Both the position numbers and the translations under genes were made by a program. A stretch of DNA of 64,000 nt from Guyanagaster necrorhizus (lineage: Eukaryota > Basidiomycota > Agaricomycetes > Agaricales > Physalacriaceae), in NCBI RefSeq assembly GCF_019112545.1, contig NW_025064891.1, forward strand, positions 275,311 through 339,310. The letters are read 5' to 3'. Of this stretch, positions 1 to 10,934 are shown piece after piece; position 1 is the stretch's first letter; the number at the start of each line of letters is the position of its first letter. The notes under the pieces were generated by a model. The model was not told the DNA's origin and ran no database searches. It saw nothing but the letters and a program-made list of their open reading frames with translations.

Positions 1-68
1 ACAATACTGAAGTATAATGTAACAAATAAGTCTACTAATGCTGTCTCTACCACTGACAATGGTCCAGA

Positions 69-1003
69 TTAAAGTACTTTCCAAAACGCTGAGTCGGGTT
101 CATACGCGTCCACGTTCTGGAGCCACGCATTGAAGAATTGCTGAAGGCTAGATGGACGCTCGCAAGAAATGCACAAGAATTCGCAGCGCAAGAACGCACT
201 AGTCGAGGTTGTTCTGGCATCGGCAACAGGGACCGTCTGCAGCAGCAGTCGCCTCGGCCTGCCGATATCGTTCAGCCGTCTTAACGACCGAAAATAGCTT
301 ACATAAATCATTCCCTTGTACCAACCATTATCCAAGTCCCCAGAGGTAAGGACAAGGTTGTCGTTACTATCAGCAAGTTTCTTCGAAAAGTACCCAGTGG
401 CTGTCAAAATGTTGAAGTCCTGTAAAGTATTGTGTTAACTAAACGGAGATAGTGGAATGAGAGACTCTTACGAGATCATAACAATCCCCATCCGATGCAC
501 CGTAGCACTTGTCGTGAGTCAGCTGCATAAGCCCCGCCTCTCCCGCACCACCAGTAATGGATGGATTACACCCAGACTGCCGAGGCTGAGCCAACGAAAC
601 GAGCACTGAGCGACCGACATACCTCTTGCAAAGCAAATGCCGCTATGACTGTTGATGGAACGTTGTGCGCCTGAGCATATTTCTCAAACATGTCGAGAAA
701 CAGCTCGCAGGGTCTGAACGAACTACCAGGTGTCTTCAAAGCCTTAATCAAGTCCGCCATGAAGGGGGTCGCTGGGTTGATCGATATATATGGAGGCGTC
801 CAACCATTATCGTCAATACCACAGTTGAAAAAGTCGATACTTCCCATCCTGCCCGAAGTAGGGGTACTCGATGCTAACGAGCGTCAACTTTGAAGAATGA
901 CTGCAGACTTTGACATACCAGTTGCATCGCTGCCGCAAGTGCTCGAGCCGTCAAGGACATCAATGTGGACATTATCATTATGCACGCTTGGCGATGGCTT
1001 GTT
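69..1003 (-). CDS. Secreted GH23 / lysozyme-like (SLT-fold) protein, 5' exon not located
   Basis: This is a muramidase or transglycosylase-like protein of the fungal family related to glycoside hydrolase family 23, expected to act outside the cell on peptidoglycan or chitin-like polymers. Reading leftward, one exon carries the DGSSTCG segment, and after an intron (GTATGT...TTAG, about 849-893) comes a Cys-rich N-terminal part with FNCGIDDNGW. A further exon junction restores the catalytic motif QESGCNPS (the Glu is the expected general acid), followed by GAGEAGLMQ. The next exon has DFNILTATGYF and a DNGWYKGM segment corresponding to the usual NGW motif. The last junction restores CCRCQNNLDYLQQF and a C terminus ending at 69. 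Four introns are needed. The signal-peptide exon upstream of 1003 could not be fixed. An alternative frame at about 978 begins MIMSTLMSLTARALAAA and looks signal-like, but it does not splice in frame. The family call is firm; the start is not. Confidence 0.8.
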
Positions 1004-1528
1004 CTACGACCGAGTCAAATCCTAGTAATTGCGACTAGTTAGATCAATACGTCGGACGGCGCAGCGGGGCTTTCCCGCGGAAGGAATGCGGATATGCCGG
1101 GAGTGTCGACGGGAGTATAATAAATCGCCTTTAGAACTGACGAAGGAAAGAAGGGTAAAAAGGAAAAGAATGGACTTTAGTTTGTGAGCGTAATAGGCAA
1201 AGCAGGACCTTGGCTGCCCATTTTTGCATTAGGCGCTTGACTGTCACTGCAAGACCAATCCTGCCCAACAGTGAGTCCCGCAAAACACTTGTAATTCAAT
1301 TCCTACGTACCAATTCAATATACACTGTGGAAGAGAAGAAAAGAAAGTACATAACAAGCATACAAATGGGCCCCCAGTCAAAGAATCAAAAGTCACAAGC
1401 ATCGCACGGGTTTAAGAGGAGAGAAAACGCATGTAGGTCAGTCATATATATATAAACACGGGAGAAAGAGAGAGTGATAAAAGTACAGGGGAAAAAAAAA
1501 GACGAGATGAGAGAGAGAACGTCTAATG
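1004..1528. other. Intergenic, 5' side of the GH23 gene and 3' side of the cyclin gene
   Basis: About 525 bases without a supported gene. It should contain the missing first exon and promoter of the GH23 gene and the 3' UTR of the cyclin gene. A short (TA)n run followed by AAACA lies at about 1443-1456. Open frames on either strand are short and lack splice support. Confidence 0.5.
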
Positions 1529-3187
1529 CTACTGTTGACACAACGCATGCGCACTCCAAGGGTAAATCGGACTTGGATCACCAAGTTTTGCATTACAAAA
1601 CTCGATGAACGGAACCGACTCGTGGTCATACCCAAGCATATCCGGGGCCTTGTCCCACGATTCGACACTGCAGGTCGAATCATGGAACGAGCCCGACATG
1701 TTGTCGTCCAAAAAAGTCGACATTTGGATCGTCCGGTCCCCAGATGAGGTCGAAGACGACGAAGAGGGAGAGTACGTGAGTCCTGGTGTGGGTGGGCTTG
1801 TATAATTTGATGCCATGTTCTTTCGAGGCCAGGTTAGTTATTAGATATTTAGAGAATGGGGAGAGAACTCACCTGACTGGTAAGAGCGGGAATACTGACG
1901 TCGACTTGGATATCAAACGAAGATGAAGCAAGCGAGCTATCCAGCAGAGACACTTGGGGCTCAAGTGTGTGAGCACCAAATGCGTCCGCCGGGAGCGTCG
2001 AGCAACGCTTCAATCCCCGTTTCGCAGTCAGAGTCGACGTCTGCTCACTCAAGAATGGTGGCGGAGAGTGTGTGAGATTACTCTCGCTCCGACACCTCAC
2101 GACAGGACGGGTGGCGGGGATGGTATCGACGACAGGTGTCTTGCCTACCCAAAGCCGCCAGCCCAGAGCATCGCCCAAGGCGCGCTCGCACCGGCTGATC
2201 TCTCTCGGTTGCAACCCAGAGAGTTTGGCCCATGCGCGGTTGGAGTAGCACTTGTCCTGCATAAACTTGGAGGCAAGAATGAGCGAGGCGAGAAATGCCC
2301 GCCTGGGGCAGAGGAGCGGGGATGGCATGGGAGGAGAGGGTAGCAAGGCAGTCTTGTGTTCATCGTTATTGCCAGGTGGTGTGTCGGTTGACATCTTATC
2401 GGTACCCATCTTTACGGTATCCATCACATCGCTTCCCGGATCAACAAGTGTATCGAGACTGAGGCCGAGCTCGAGCTCGAGCTCGGCCTGAGTCGCGGGG
2501 GTGATCCTCTCAGCCAATTCCGGCTCTCCTCTCGGGCCATGGCCTACTTTTTCTAGCTGGACGAGCTCGAGGACGTTGGGCCGGATAGCGGCGAGATAAC
2601 ATAATGCGGTTTGTAATACGCTGCCAGATGTCTTGGAACGACGGAGGACCTCGTGAACGAAACCTTTGAGGGGAATAAGAGTCTTGTTGGGACCGTCCTG
2701 CTGAGTGGGTGGGTCTTCGTCGGTGGGTTCGTAGGTTGGGGTGACTGGAGAGGGAAGCTGCTGTGTGTTTCGCTTGGAGACCATTGTGGGTGGGACTGGG
2801 ATTGATAGAGTAGGGTGCATGACCAGGACTGTAAGATCGCTGCTGGATATAGCACCGGAAGCAATGTAAACTTGTGGAATATCTTGTGGGCGCCATATGT
2901 CACATAGTGCTTTTACAGCTTGGTCTGGCGGCTGTATGAGAAAAAGAGGGTGGTTGGCAAGTGAAAGAGAACTAACCGACTAGTCCTAAGGCATATTTTG
3001 TCTTTGGATTGGTAGATTGGTGGCGTGGGCGGTCTAGGTCGGAATTGAGCGGAGAAGCCGGGGGAGTGGAGGGCGGCGAACGGGGAGTGGAAGCAGAAGA
3101 GGGCATTGAAGCATATGGCTGCCAACGAACCCTGGTGCGAGTAGCAGGCGGGGCCCGATGGGCGAGAGAATGAATCGAGGGATGCAT
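1529..3187 (-). CDS. Pho85-type (Pcl5-like) cyclin
   Basis: A cyclin of the Pho85/Pcl group, which activates a Pho85-like CDK in nutrient and transcription-factor control. Three exons are seen. The first starts MHPSIHSLAH at 3187 (an in-frame Met at 3247 is the alternative). A junction with acceptor CCGCCAG restores DQAVKALCDIWRPQDIP, typical of this family. The central exon has the cyclin box in two blocks: PLKGFVHEVLRRSKTSGSVL, then RRAFLASLILASKFMQDKCY, NRAWAKLSGL and CERALGDALGWRLWVGK. A long low-complexity insert rich in Glu/Leu and Thr/Pro separates the blocks. The second intron (1815-1867, GTGAGT...AAAG) leads to an acidic, Ser-rich tail ending ALCQQ. An upstream region of more than 600 bases would hold its promoter. 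It resembles Pcl5 best; the exact orthology is inferred from memory of the family. Confidence 0.85.
2457..2494. repeat. 38-base near-perfect palindrome inside the cyclin CDS
   Basis: The core 2462-2489 reads the same on both strands (AGGCCGAG...CTCGGCCT around CTCGAG repeats). The flanking GACT/AGTC extends the symmetry with a single mismatch. It encodes a Gln-Ala-(Glu-Leu)n stretch in the insert between the two halves of the cyclin box. Confidence 0.9.
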
Positions 3188-3819
3188 AGACCGGCGCCAA
3201 AATTGACCGAGATATTGAGATGGGAAAAAGCCAAAAAAATGAAGCAAAATTGTGGTTATTGGGATGAGGTGGGTTTGTACTGATATTGCAAGTTGAAGGC
3301 CAAGTAATCTGGAATGAGCAAGGATTCAGATGGTAATAGAGTAGACATTAAATGGGGAAGCAATTGGGGTACGGTTAGAAACAGAGTGGAAAGCAAGAGT
3401 TGGCATGACAGCGAGGTTTGGGTGAAAATAACGAATTGGAGTTGTGGTGAACATGGCGACAATATAGTCAGAGGCGGATGTCCAAGTCTTGTCGACTAGG
3501 ACGATCCGATAACAAAGTCTTGTCGAAGAACGATGAGACTTTGTTGCAAGGGAAGGATAGTGTCGATTAAGCTGGAGAGAGACGAGTAGATGGAAGACAG
3601 GCGGTAGCAGCGATGGCGAGCAGTCGGTCGGTGAGCAGCGCCCCCCCTCAGCGTCTCCCTTTTTCCACGCCATCTGACTCAAGACACCGCCACCAGCATA
3701 GTCACATGACTTGACATGACTTGACTCTGTCTCGTTGACTCGGATCATCGGGCTTCGTCGGCCTCCGAATTTCGCAGCAAATCAATATTACTGTACACGT
3801 ACTTATTTATGTACATAAA
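3188..3819. promoter_or_regulatory. Intergenic region: promoter side of the cyclin gene
   Basis: 632 bases between the cyclin start (3187) and the stop of the next gene (3820). No coding region is supported. A C-run is present near 3640. A perfect 16-base palindrome, ATTTATGTACATAAAT, sits at 3805-3820, directly after the stop codon of the neighbouring minus-strand gene, and could mark its 3' end. I cannot identify specific factor sites. Confidence 0.45.
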
Positions 3820-4547
3820 TCACTCATTGAAAAATTCCAGCGCAGTATCTTTAGTCTGGATGGCACGCCAGGTGGTGGCCTGGCCATCTGCATTCTTGTT
3901 TCCTTCGTCTGTAAACAGGGAATGGAACCTGACGTCGTCTGTGGATCCGCCAGGGGGATCATGGATGCTACGCCTTGTCAAGCAAAGAAAGGAATACATA
4001 CAAACAGCAGGTCGACGTACCGAACATGAATGTAACCCTCTCCTTCATCGTCGTTGATGGCTGGGATGCGAATCTTTCCGAGGATGATGGTGCCGTAAGA
4101 GGTGGGTGCGCTGCGAACGAGCACAAGATCGTCCTGTAGACGGGAGTAAGACAGCGCTGAGAGCCATAATCGAAATGCACCTCTAGGTTAAAGGCAACGA
4201 GGTCATCGTTAGTGATACCGCGGGCCCTGGACCACATCTTGGGCTCATGCTTGTCCCAGTCCTTGCGCGATTTGAGGATCTCAAACTTGATGTGACCAAG
4301 GACCTTGCCAAAAGCGAGGATGGCATTGGGATGGGGCGGGTGAGGGTCGTTGAATACGAGTTCTTCTGCAGATGCTGGGCTGGGTTAGCTGATAAGGTGG
4401 TGATAAGAGGGAGTTGGAGGCACACCCATGATGACGGTCAGAGGATGACAATCCAAAATAAAGATTCTACTCCACTATTGACATCCGGCAATACACTTAC
4501 CGGGTTGCTACTGTGAGAGTCGTCGAACCCAATAAATATGATTCCAT
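3820..4547 (-). CDS. Conserved small fungal protein of unknown function
   Basis: A four-exon gene of about 165 residues. Exon 1 starts MESYLLGSTTLTVATR at 4547. Intron 1 is 4380-4500, intron 2 is 4134-4180 and intron 3 is 3968-4020, all with GT...AG ends and consistent phases. The joined protein has HPNAILAFGKVLGH, then a segment with KSRKDWDKHEPKMW and RARGITNDDLVAFNLE, then SYGTIILGKIRIPAINDDEGEGYIHVR written across two exons. It ends with HDPPGGSTDDVRFHSLF and a tail closing LEFFNE. No signal peptide or membrane segment is visible. I recognise the pattern as a conserved basidiomycete hypothetical but cannot name a function. The divergent upstream side abuts the decayed aspartic protease. 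Confidence 0.75.
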
Positions 4548-4659
4548 CTCCCTGTAACGAACGATGCAATGTTCTCAAGTCTTCTAATGTCCCTCTCGAC
4601 GATTTCTTCAAAGGCACAGATTTACAGCAAGTCTACACTTTGCACCTAGTCCCCTCTTA

Positions 4660-5887
4660 GACTCTCTCGGACTCTACCTAGATGGTTTGGCAACATTTCA
4701 GGTAATCGCCACGATCCACGTTTCCTTTGATTGAATCTGTCAAGTCAGGACACCTTCACAGGAGACTTGTCGTCACTGACCGCCTGTCTCTCAGGTCGTC
4801 TTTGACACCGGCAGCCGGACCCTTGAATTCGCTAGTACGCGTTCTTTTGATATATCCTCCCATCTACGAATGTAAACAGGTACCCTCTGTGGGAGCGCCT
4901 GCAACCAGGTCCGGTTCGACCCTAAGCAGAGTTTCACCTTTGTCGATGGTGGAAGAACGGGCAGCATCACGTTTGCCACGGGCGTCGGTGTCGACCCTGT
5001 CGTTGGTGCCAACTACATACTCACGCTCCGAAGCGGGACGGACACGATGGCTGTCGGGGGTTTTGTGGTGCCCAATGTAGATCTTTTCCTGATCACCAAC
5101 CAGACGCCTGCGTTTGACATTGATCCGTTCAGTGGGATCCAGGGCATGGGCGCACAGGCGTCCGGTCTCTTTGCCGTTTTGGTAGAACAAGGGGTTCTTT
5201 GCCTAACATTTCAGCAGCCCTGTTCAGCTTGTACTTGCAGTCAGGAACGCGGAACTAACTTTGGGCGGCATCGACGAAACGAAATTCCAAGGTACATTAT
5301 ACTTGTCCTCAGATTATTTACTCATTTTCTCTTGATTCGAGGTGACCTCATCTTTGCGTCACTCCCGACGCCTCCGAGCGGTGTCTGGCAGCTGCCCTTG
5401 CCAGGAGTCGCAGTGAACGGAGCGACAACGGCGCTGCTGAACACTTCGCGGAGCATCTTCCTTGACAGCGGGAGTAGCAACGCGCTCTTTTCCACCGACA
5501 CCGCAGAGCTACAGTCACACGCACTACTAGTACCACTTTGATCAAGTTGTGATCACGTGATCACGAGGCCATCTACGCGCCCATATTGCCCGACATCGCC
5601 CCCCATCCCTTAGAGCTCGGCGCCTACGGCATCGCATGTGACCGCATCTCCTCCCTCGTCGCCGTCATATCCCTCGGCTTTACCGGTCAGGACGGGCACT
5701 TGTTCAACCTTACCATTCCCTCCTCCGAGCTCAACGTAGGTCCGTTTGCCGATGACCCGACCGTGTGCCAGACCCTCATCAGCGCCCTTGATGGCCTGGA
5801 GCTCGTGGGTGGGAGGCTGCTCAAGCATTACTACAATATCTGGGACATTGGTGCGCAGAGGATGGGGGCTTTGCAGAAGCTGTTTAA
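4660..5887 (+). pseudogene. Decayed pepsin-like aspartic protease (A1 family)
   Basis: Homology to secreted A1 aspartic proteases is clear. There is a first catalytic motif VVFDTGSRTLEFA, an intact intron (4833-4878 region) restoring LCGSACNQVRFDP, then FVDGGRTGSITFATG, PFSGIQGMGAQASG, a second intron near 5292-5340, the second catalytic motif FLDSGSSNALFS, and a conserved end LVGGRLLKHYYNIWDIG. Several lesions argue against function. No signal peptide or propeptide exon is found before the first motif. Around 5190-5270 an intron-like 3' end (CTAAC...TTTCAG) lacks a sensible donor, and the expected frame changes before NAELTLGG. A 59-base insertion lies at 5509-5567. A G-run near 5865 shifts the frame just before the expected GFAEA-type terminus. 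Some lesions could be assembly errors or mis-read introns. A functional gene is not excluded but looks unlikely. Confidence 0.7.
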
Positions 5888-5920
5888 AGTGTTCGTATTG
5901 TCTAGCAAAGCGATAATATA

Positions 5921-5942
5921 TATATATATATGTATGTATACA
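5921..5942. repeat. (AT)n / GTAT microsatellite
   Basis: A short AT dinucleotide tract followed by TGTATGTATA just beyond the decayed protease. It has no evident function. Confidence 0.8.
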
Positions 5943-6019
5943 GTGTCATTGGTATCGATGATGGTGATCGTGTCCACCTACCATGGGTCTCTCGTGCGCT
6001 GAATGATACTAACGACATG

Positions 6020-6172
6020 TCAAAATGCAAAGAGAGAAAAAAGGCAGCAAGCTGTACGCACATATGATTCAAGTGGAGGCATCAGGCTTGTGGAGGTACT
6101 ACTCCACTGGGCAACAGGCACCTGACGAGCATGGCTAGCAACAGGCCGGTATTGCATCGGCGAATAGGCATC

Positions 6173-6209
<37 letters not shown>

Positions 6210-7016
6210 GGCTGCTGTGGCTGCTCATACCGCGGGTAACAACTCATATCCTGTGTCATCCCCATCTCTGGTGCGTACCCAGACCTGACGCTGAACAAAA
6301 ACGAAACTAAGAACGAGGTACGCGAGAAGACAAAACACTGACCACTGTCGAGACTCTGGGGACATAACCGGGGGTAGCTGGAGGTATGGATCGCTAAAAT
6401 GAAGATTAATGTGGATTCAGACTGGGCCGCGGAGGACAAACTTGTGGCGTCGTGAAGCGAGGGGAGGTAACCCGACGTCTATCACCGTGCGCCGCGGAGG
6501 CGTCGGGTCCCTTGTCGGCGGTGTTGCAGAATCTTCGGAAACAGAGGAGCTCGCTGTCGAGGGTCTCCCGTCAAACGAGTCCTTTCTCCCCGGCTGTTTC
6601 TTCCGTGGAGGCACGCCGTCAGGCCATGTGCACTATCGAAAACATGAATATTCAACCAGGCAGTTCAGACGAGAACGTACATCACGTTGCCCATGTGTGC
6701 AGCGCATGCAGTTTGGTTTGGTTTCGTCACACTAGATGGCGACCTGAGAGAGAGAAGTGGCCTGGGTATGCATGTTATGTACGCACCTTGATCTTTTTCA
6801 CGCGACATGTCATGCAGCCCGTCTTGCTACGGGTGTATTTCGGTCGTTTACGCTGAGCCTGGCTATCATTGAGTGGTGGCGAGTGTGGCGGGTAGTACTG
6901 GGGGGGCGGGGGAAGGTAATTCTGTGCTGAACTGCGAAAAAAAAAAAAGAAGAAAAGAAAAAAAAAAAGAGTGAGAAGAATGGTGAGCCGACAGAAGATG
7001 AGACATACTAGGACAT
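6020..7016 (-). CDS. Zn(II)2Cys6 transcription factor with polyglutamine tract
   Basis: A small nuclear zinc-cluster regulator. The start at 7016 (MSYSAQNYLPPPP) joins over an intron whose 3' end is a long pyrimidine tract, seen as an A-run at 6939-6971 on the plus strand. The fungal binuclear cluster is assembled over three exons: GCMTCRVKKIK, then CDETKPNCMRCTHGQRD, then CTWPDG. This gives all six cysteines with the normal CX2CX6C...CX2CX6C spacing. Downstream are basic and Ser/Thr/Pro-rich segments, two more introns (acceptors before DPYLQLPPVMSP and before GYAPEMGMTQD), then Gln-rich sequence including a pure glutamine run, and a stop at 6020. No fungal-specific middle homology domain is seen, so this belongs to the short class of zinc-cluster proteins. 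The target genes are unknown. Confidence 0.82.
6172..6230. repeat. CTG/CAG trinucleotide repeat encoding polyglutamine
   Basis: About a dozen uninterrupted CTG units, followed by CTGTGG interruptions, lie inside the zinc-cluster gene. On the minus strand they read CAG and encode Gln. Such tracts often vary in length between strains. Confidence 0.9.
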
Positions 7017-9093
7017 AAGGGCGCTGTAGACGAGGCATGGTAGTAGTATGCAAGTTTTTATAGCAAGGATCTGGCTTGTCACGGGTAGCCGGGGTGATCA
7101 CCGAGATCTAAGGGTCGGTGCTCGCGCCATGCAGGAATAATTGTTTGATATTTCTGATATGTTTCCCTCCCCTTTCATGACGGAAAGAGTGAGGCACTTC
7201 GGCTTCTTTCTGTCAGGCTGACTGCGTGGTTCGCAAAACTCCAATGGCAAGCTCGATCAGTGTGATGCGCATTCCGAGTCGCATTCTGTCCCATTTCGTC
7301 GGGTGAACCCGATCAATTTCAAAATCCAACTTTTTCATTCCGGTATATTCACACACTTTTTTTTTTTTTACTATTTTCCAAGCTCTTCCTTCCAGGGTCG
7401 GACACCGCGGCATTCATTCCGGACCGTCACACGCGCTATTAATGTTGTCCCCGACATTTCTCGACCTCGATATGTCGTAAATTCCTTCCGCATGCAAATC
7501 ATGCACATTTTGACGTACCCTCAGTACACAAGTACATAATAATAATCATCCAGAGTCACTGCTCCAGGCCGTCATCCAACACCGCGGCATGTCCACGGAC
7601 CTCGTCGCTCTACAAATTGACCGAGGGTTTCAGTCCGGATATCGTCTTTTTTGCCCCGAGGACTCTTGAGCCGCCGTTGAAACGTAAAAATACATCACTA
7701 TGGACCACCACCCCCCACAGCACCAGCACGTTCTATCAACGCATTATCAATAGCTCACCGTACCTCCCCGATCAGAAAATATCCAATTGTTGTGGGCTGT
7801 GGGTCCGGACAGACTCTTGACCCAAATTCGGTCTGCTATGAGCATTATAAGTTATTTCAAACAGAGCGCACGCTGCCGTTCAGGTACAATAGCACATCTT
7901 ATTCCCCAATCATAATTCGTCCGCTCATAGGATCCGCATCCAACCCTTATTCACTTCCTTACTATCAACGAGAACAATCGACCCTTGATCATACACGGAG
8001 AGGTTGCATGTTTCGCATGGTAACACTGGCAGCGAGGCTGTTCAAAGTACACTCTTTTTCCCAAAAATTCACCTCAATTTGTGCAATAACATGATCCACA
8101 TAATAAAAGTCCCTTTCGGCCCGCATGGTAAAGAATTCACTCTCTCTGGGAGTTGACGTCTCTCCGCCTCCGTCCGTTTAGCAGACACGTCCAAATAGGC
8201 CTACGCTTAACTTTTTACAGTTCATCCCGGCTTCGAGATCGTCGATCCTGATACGATCTCTTCGTTTAATCGTTTCGCGGAATACTGACGCACTTGGTTT
8301 GGTTCCCGGACTCTCTTCAGTCCTCCTATGCTTATGGCCACCCACCTGCCCTTCCCATGTGCTACAATCGAGCACAAATGATGTCAGAACCCTTTTACAA
8401 GAAAAGAATTTTTCTCGAACGATATTCACGGACTTTTTTTTTGCCTACGCTCAATATCCGTCTTTCTAATCACCGGCCTTGAATGCATCGTGGGCTTGGT
8501 TCGAAAAGTCCCCTCCCCTTCCCCCTCCCCAGTTCACTTGAATTCCAAATATTTTATGAGCAACCTACGACAGGCTCTAAAAAGTCCCGACCTCTTTTCC
8601 ATCAAAATTGCCCCCCCCCCCCAAGTCCAGCTTCGTAGGCACCAGCCACTCAAAGCGCTACTTGGCTGTGCAAATAAGAAAATTTAAAACTAAATTCTTT
8701 TGCAACAGAGATATTGGAACAATTGCGTGGCTAGGGACTTTGTATCTACGGGTAGGCAGTGCATCATCAAGTAAAATGGCAAGCAGAACGACGAGTTGAC
8801 GTGTAAATATACAGTTACATAGAACCCTTGTGGTCATACAACGCGACCTCAGAAGAAAGAAAAAAAGATTATAGATGACGAGATGCAGGATGCTATATGA
8901 TCGACGTCTGACTACGAGAAAAACCAAATGTTCGAAAGCAGATATCCAAATGGAATACACTTCAAAGACAACTCATCAGAAAACACAAGAAAGGGTCATT
9001 CATAGGTAACTTACAGTCCGACATTACGTCGACGATATGTTGGGAGAAGAATCTAACCCTCCAGGTGACCCTCCGGAAGAATCCGTTCGTTGA
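7017..9093. other. 2-kb gene-poor intergenic region
   Basis: No spliceable gene with conserved motifs was found on either strand. The stretch has pyrimidine-rich runs, such as around 8505-8530 and a C-run near 8612, and scattered T-runs. It must include the promoter of the zinc-cluster gene at its left end and the 3' UTR of the kinase at its right end. Open frames here run to at most about 100 codons and look random. A lineage-specific or non-coding transcript cannot be excluded. Confidence 0.5.
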
Positions 9094-10749
9094 CTAGAAG
9101 ACGGCCGCGAATTCGTCCTTTTTTTTTTTTTGAATAGTGAGATTGTCGCTCATCATATCAGTGAAAGAACTAAACTGATCTCGTGACCGCCGGCTTGACT
9201 TTGGCCATCCCCAAACTTGTCGGATCCATCGCGCCATGTTCACTTCTTGCTTCATGACACCGACGATCCAACGATGTTCCAGCATATCTTGAGGTTTTGG
9301 TCTTGCCATCGCGTCAACCGTCAACCTTGGATCAGATATCCATCACTTGGAATCATAACAGATATTGCTGTACGTACGTTTCCTTGATGAAATCCTTCAT
9401 GTCATCACTCCACTGTAGACCACCCCCGTCTTCCAAACGAGGGGGCTAACAAGAATAGAGATAGAGATGAAAATATAACCTTGAGAACGCACAAATGACT
9501 TACTTCGCCTGTGGTGATATACATCATCAGTTCGATCGGTGGTAGATCGTTAGGGAAAGGGAATCGGTTTTGAACCAGCTCCAATAACGATATTCCCGTC
9601 GACCAAACATCAGATCGTATGGTGTATTCATGGCCACAGATTCGTTCGGGCTAAGAAACCAATGAGGAGCGGGATGAACATAATAGCTATAGCAACCACT
9701 TACCGCCATGTACATACTCGTACCAGTAAACGTACCTGCAATTGAATCTATCAACTCGCCGGAGACACCAAAATCGCAAAGTTTGACTATTCCTTCTCGG
9801 GAGAGAAGAATGTTCGACGGCTTGATGTCTCTGTGAATCGTCTTCTTCCTGTGCAAATAGGCAAGTCCTTGCAAAACCTAGGTGGTTTCTATTACTGGGA
9901 TTCAACACTTGAGCTGCGAACACGCACCCCTTCGGCGATACGTCCAGCTGTTTTCTCCCCTACGACAGCGCCTCTTTCTTTGATCCGCTTACCGACAGCT
10001 TCGAGACTGCCGCCCTCACCGAGTTCCATGAGTATCTTGACCTCGCTGGACGACGGAGAAATATATGCCCCGTGGAAAAGAATGATGTTGATATGTTCTG
10101 TGGATGATATGATGGATAGCTCGCGTAGTAATTGCTTCATGGGCGCCCCTCTGGTGGTTATGGTCTTACGAGCCATAATCTTGCCAGTCCTTTTGTCTTT
10201 GACTTTATGAACGGCACCCCCAGCGCCCTCGCCAAGTGAAGCGACCTGCTCAAGAACGTCATCGGACCAAGGCAGAGATGGCAATTTTTGTGCAGGAATA
10301 GCATCATCCTCAGGCTGGAGATCAGATGCTGAGGAAGAGGTTGTTCTGATCTTAAGATCAGTCAGTAAGGTGCGAACTTCGTCAATGGGCTCGGAGGGTT
10401 TCTGTGTAAGAGCGGGCCTAGTGGTGTCGGAAGAAGCGGGGCGGATGGTCATGTCATCGGGGCCATAAGGCGCCTTTGTACTGGTATTAAGACGGGGACC
10501 GCCGTAGTAATCGTAAATAGGCGAATCGCCAGAGGTACTATTGTCCGAGCCATTGGGGGCAGGGATGGACACACGGATAACGGGTTTTGGAGAAGATGCC
10601 TTGGGAATAACAAGACGAGGAGGTGAAAGGGCATCCGGCATTCTAGGCTTCCGAATATTGAGAGGTGCTGTTTCCGGAAGATTTACGGGAGGCGCTGGAG
10701 AGGCAGAACGAAAGCTGCGTGGCCCCATTGGGCGAGAGTGAGTCTGCAT
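9094..10749 (-). CDS. MKK1: MAP kinase kinase of the cell-wall-integrity type (Mkk1/2-like)
   Basis: A dual-specificity MAPKK expected to relay signals from a Bck1-type MAPKKK to an Slt2-type MAPK in the cytoplasm. The first exon (start [13 protein letters not shown]) holds a long Pro/Ser-rich N terminus, then the kinase domain begins with the glycine loop [18 protein letters not shown] and the lysine in MARKTI. An intron at 9878-9927 leads to the HRD loop [19 protein letters not shown], then the DFG segment [20 protein letters not shown], whose Ser and Thr are the usual MAPKKK sites. The APE equivalent [16 protein letters not shown] follows after another intron. Two further introns precede the tail. 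Near the C terminus, [19 protein letters not shown] matches the Mkk1/2 pattern (HPWIKGQMKKNVNM...). Its start lies 185 bases from a divergent gene, giving a shared promoter. The assignment to Mkk1/2 rather than Ste7 or Pbs2 rests on this C-terminal block. Confidence 0.9.
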
Positions 10750-10934
10750 GATGGTCGCAAGGAAGATGTCCTAGTCGTTGCCCAGGTCGACGATGCCAGC
10801 GAAATACTGCCAGTACAGCCGCCGTTATAACGGTATCAGTCTGTATGAGACGGGACAATGACCCAACCCTTGCTGTGTGTGCCTGTTTGCTTTCCACGCT
10901 TTCGCCTTTTTCAACTTGCTTCCGCTCCTCCATC

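Noticed and set aside
8490..8540. GGTTCGAAAAGTCCC, reminiscent of a tRNA T-arm
   Set aside because: The flanks do not form a cloverleaf and the following C-rich run breaks any stem.
7017..9093. Possible transposon or second gene in the 2-kb gap
   Set aside because: No transposase or reverse-transcriptase motif, terminal inverted repeat or long terminal repeat was seen on either strand.
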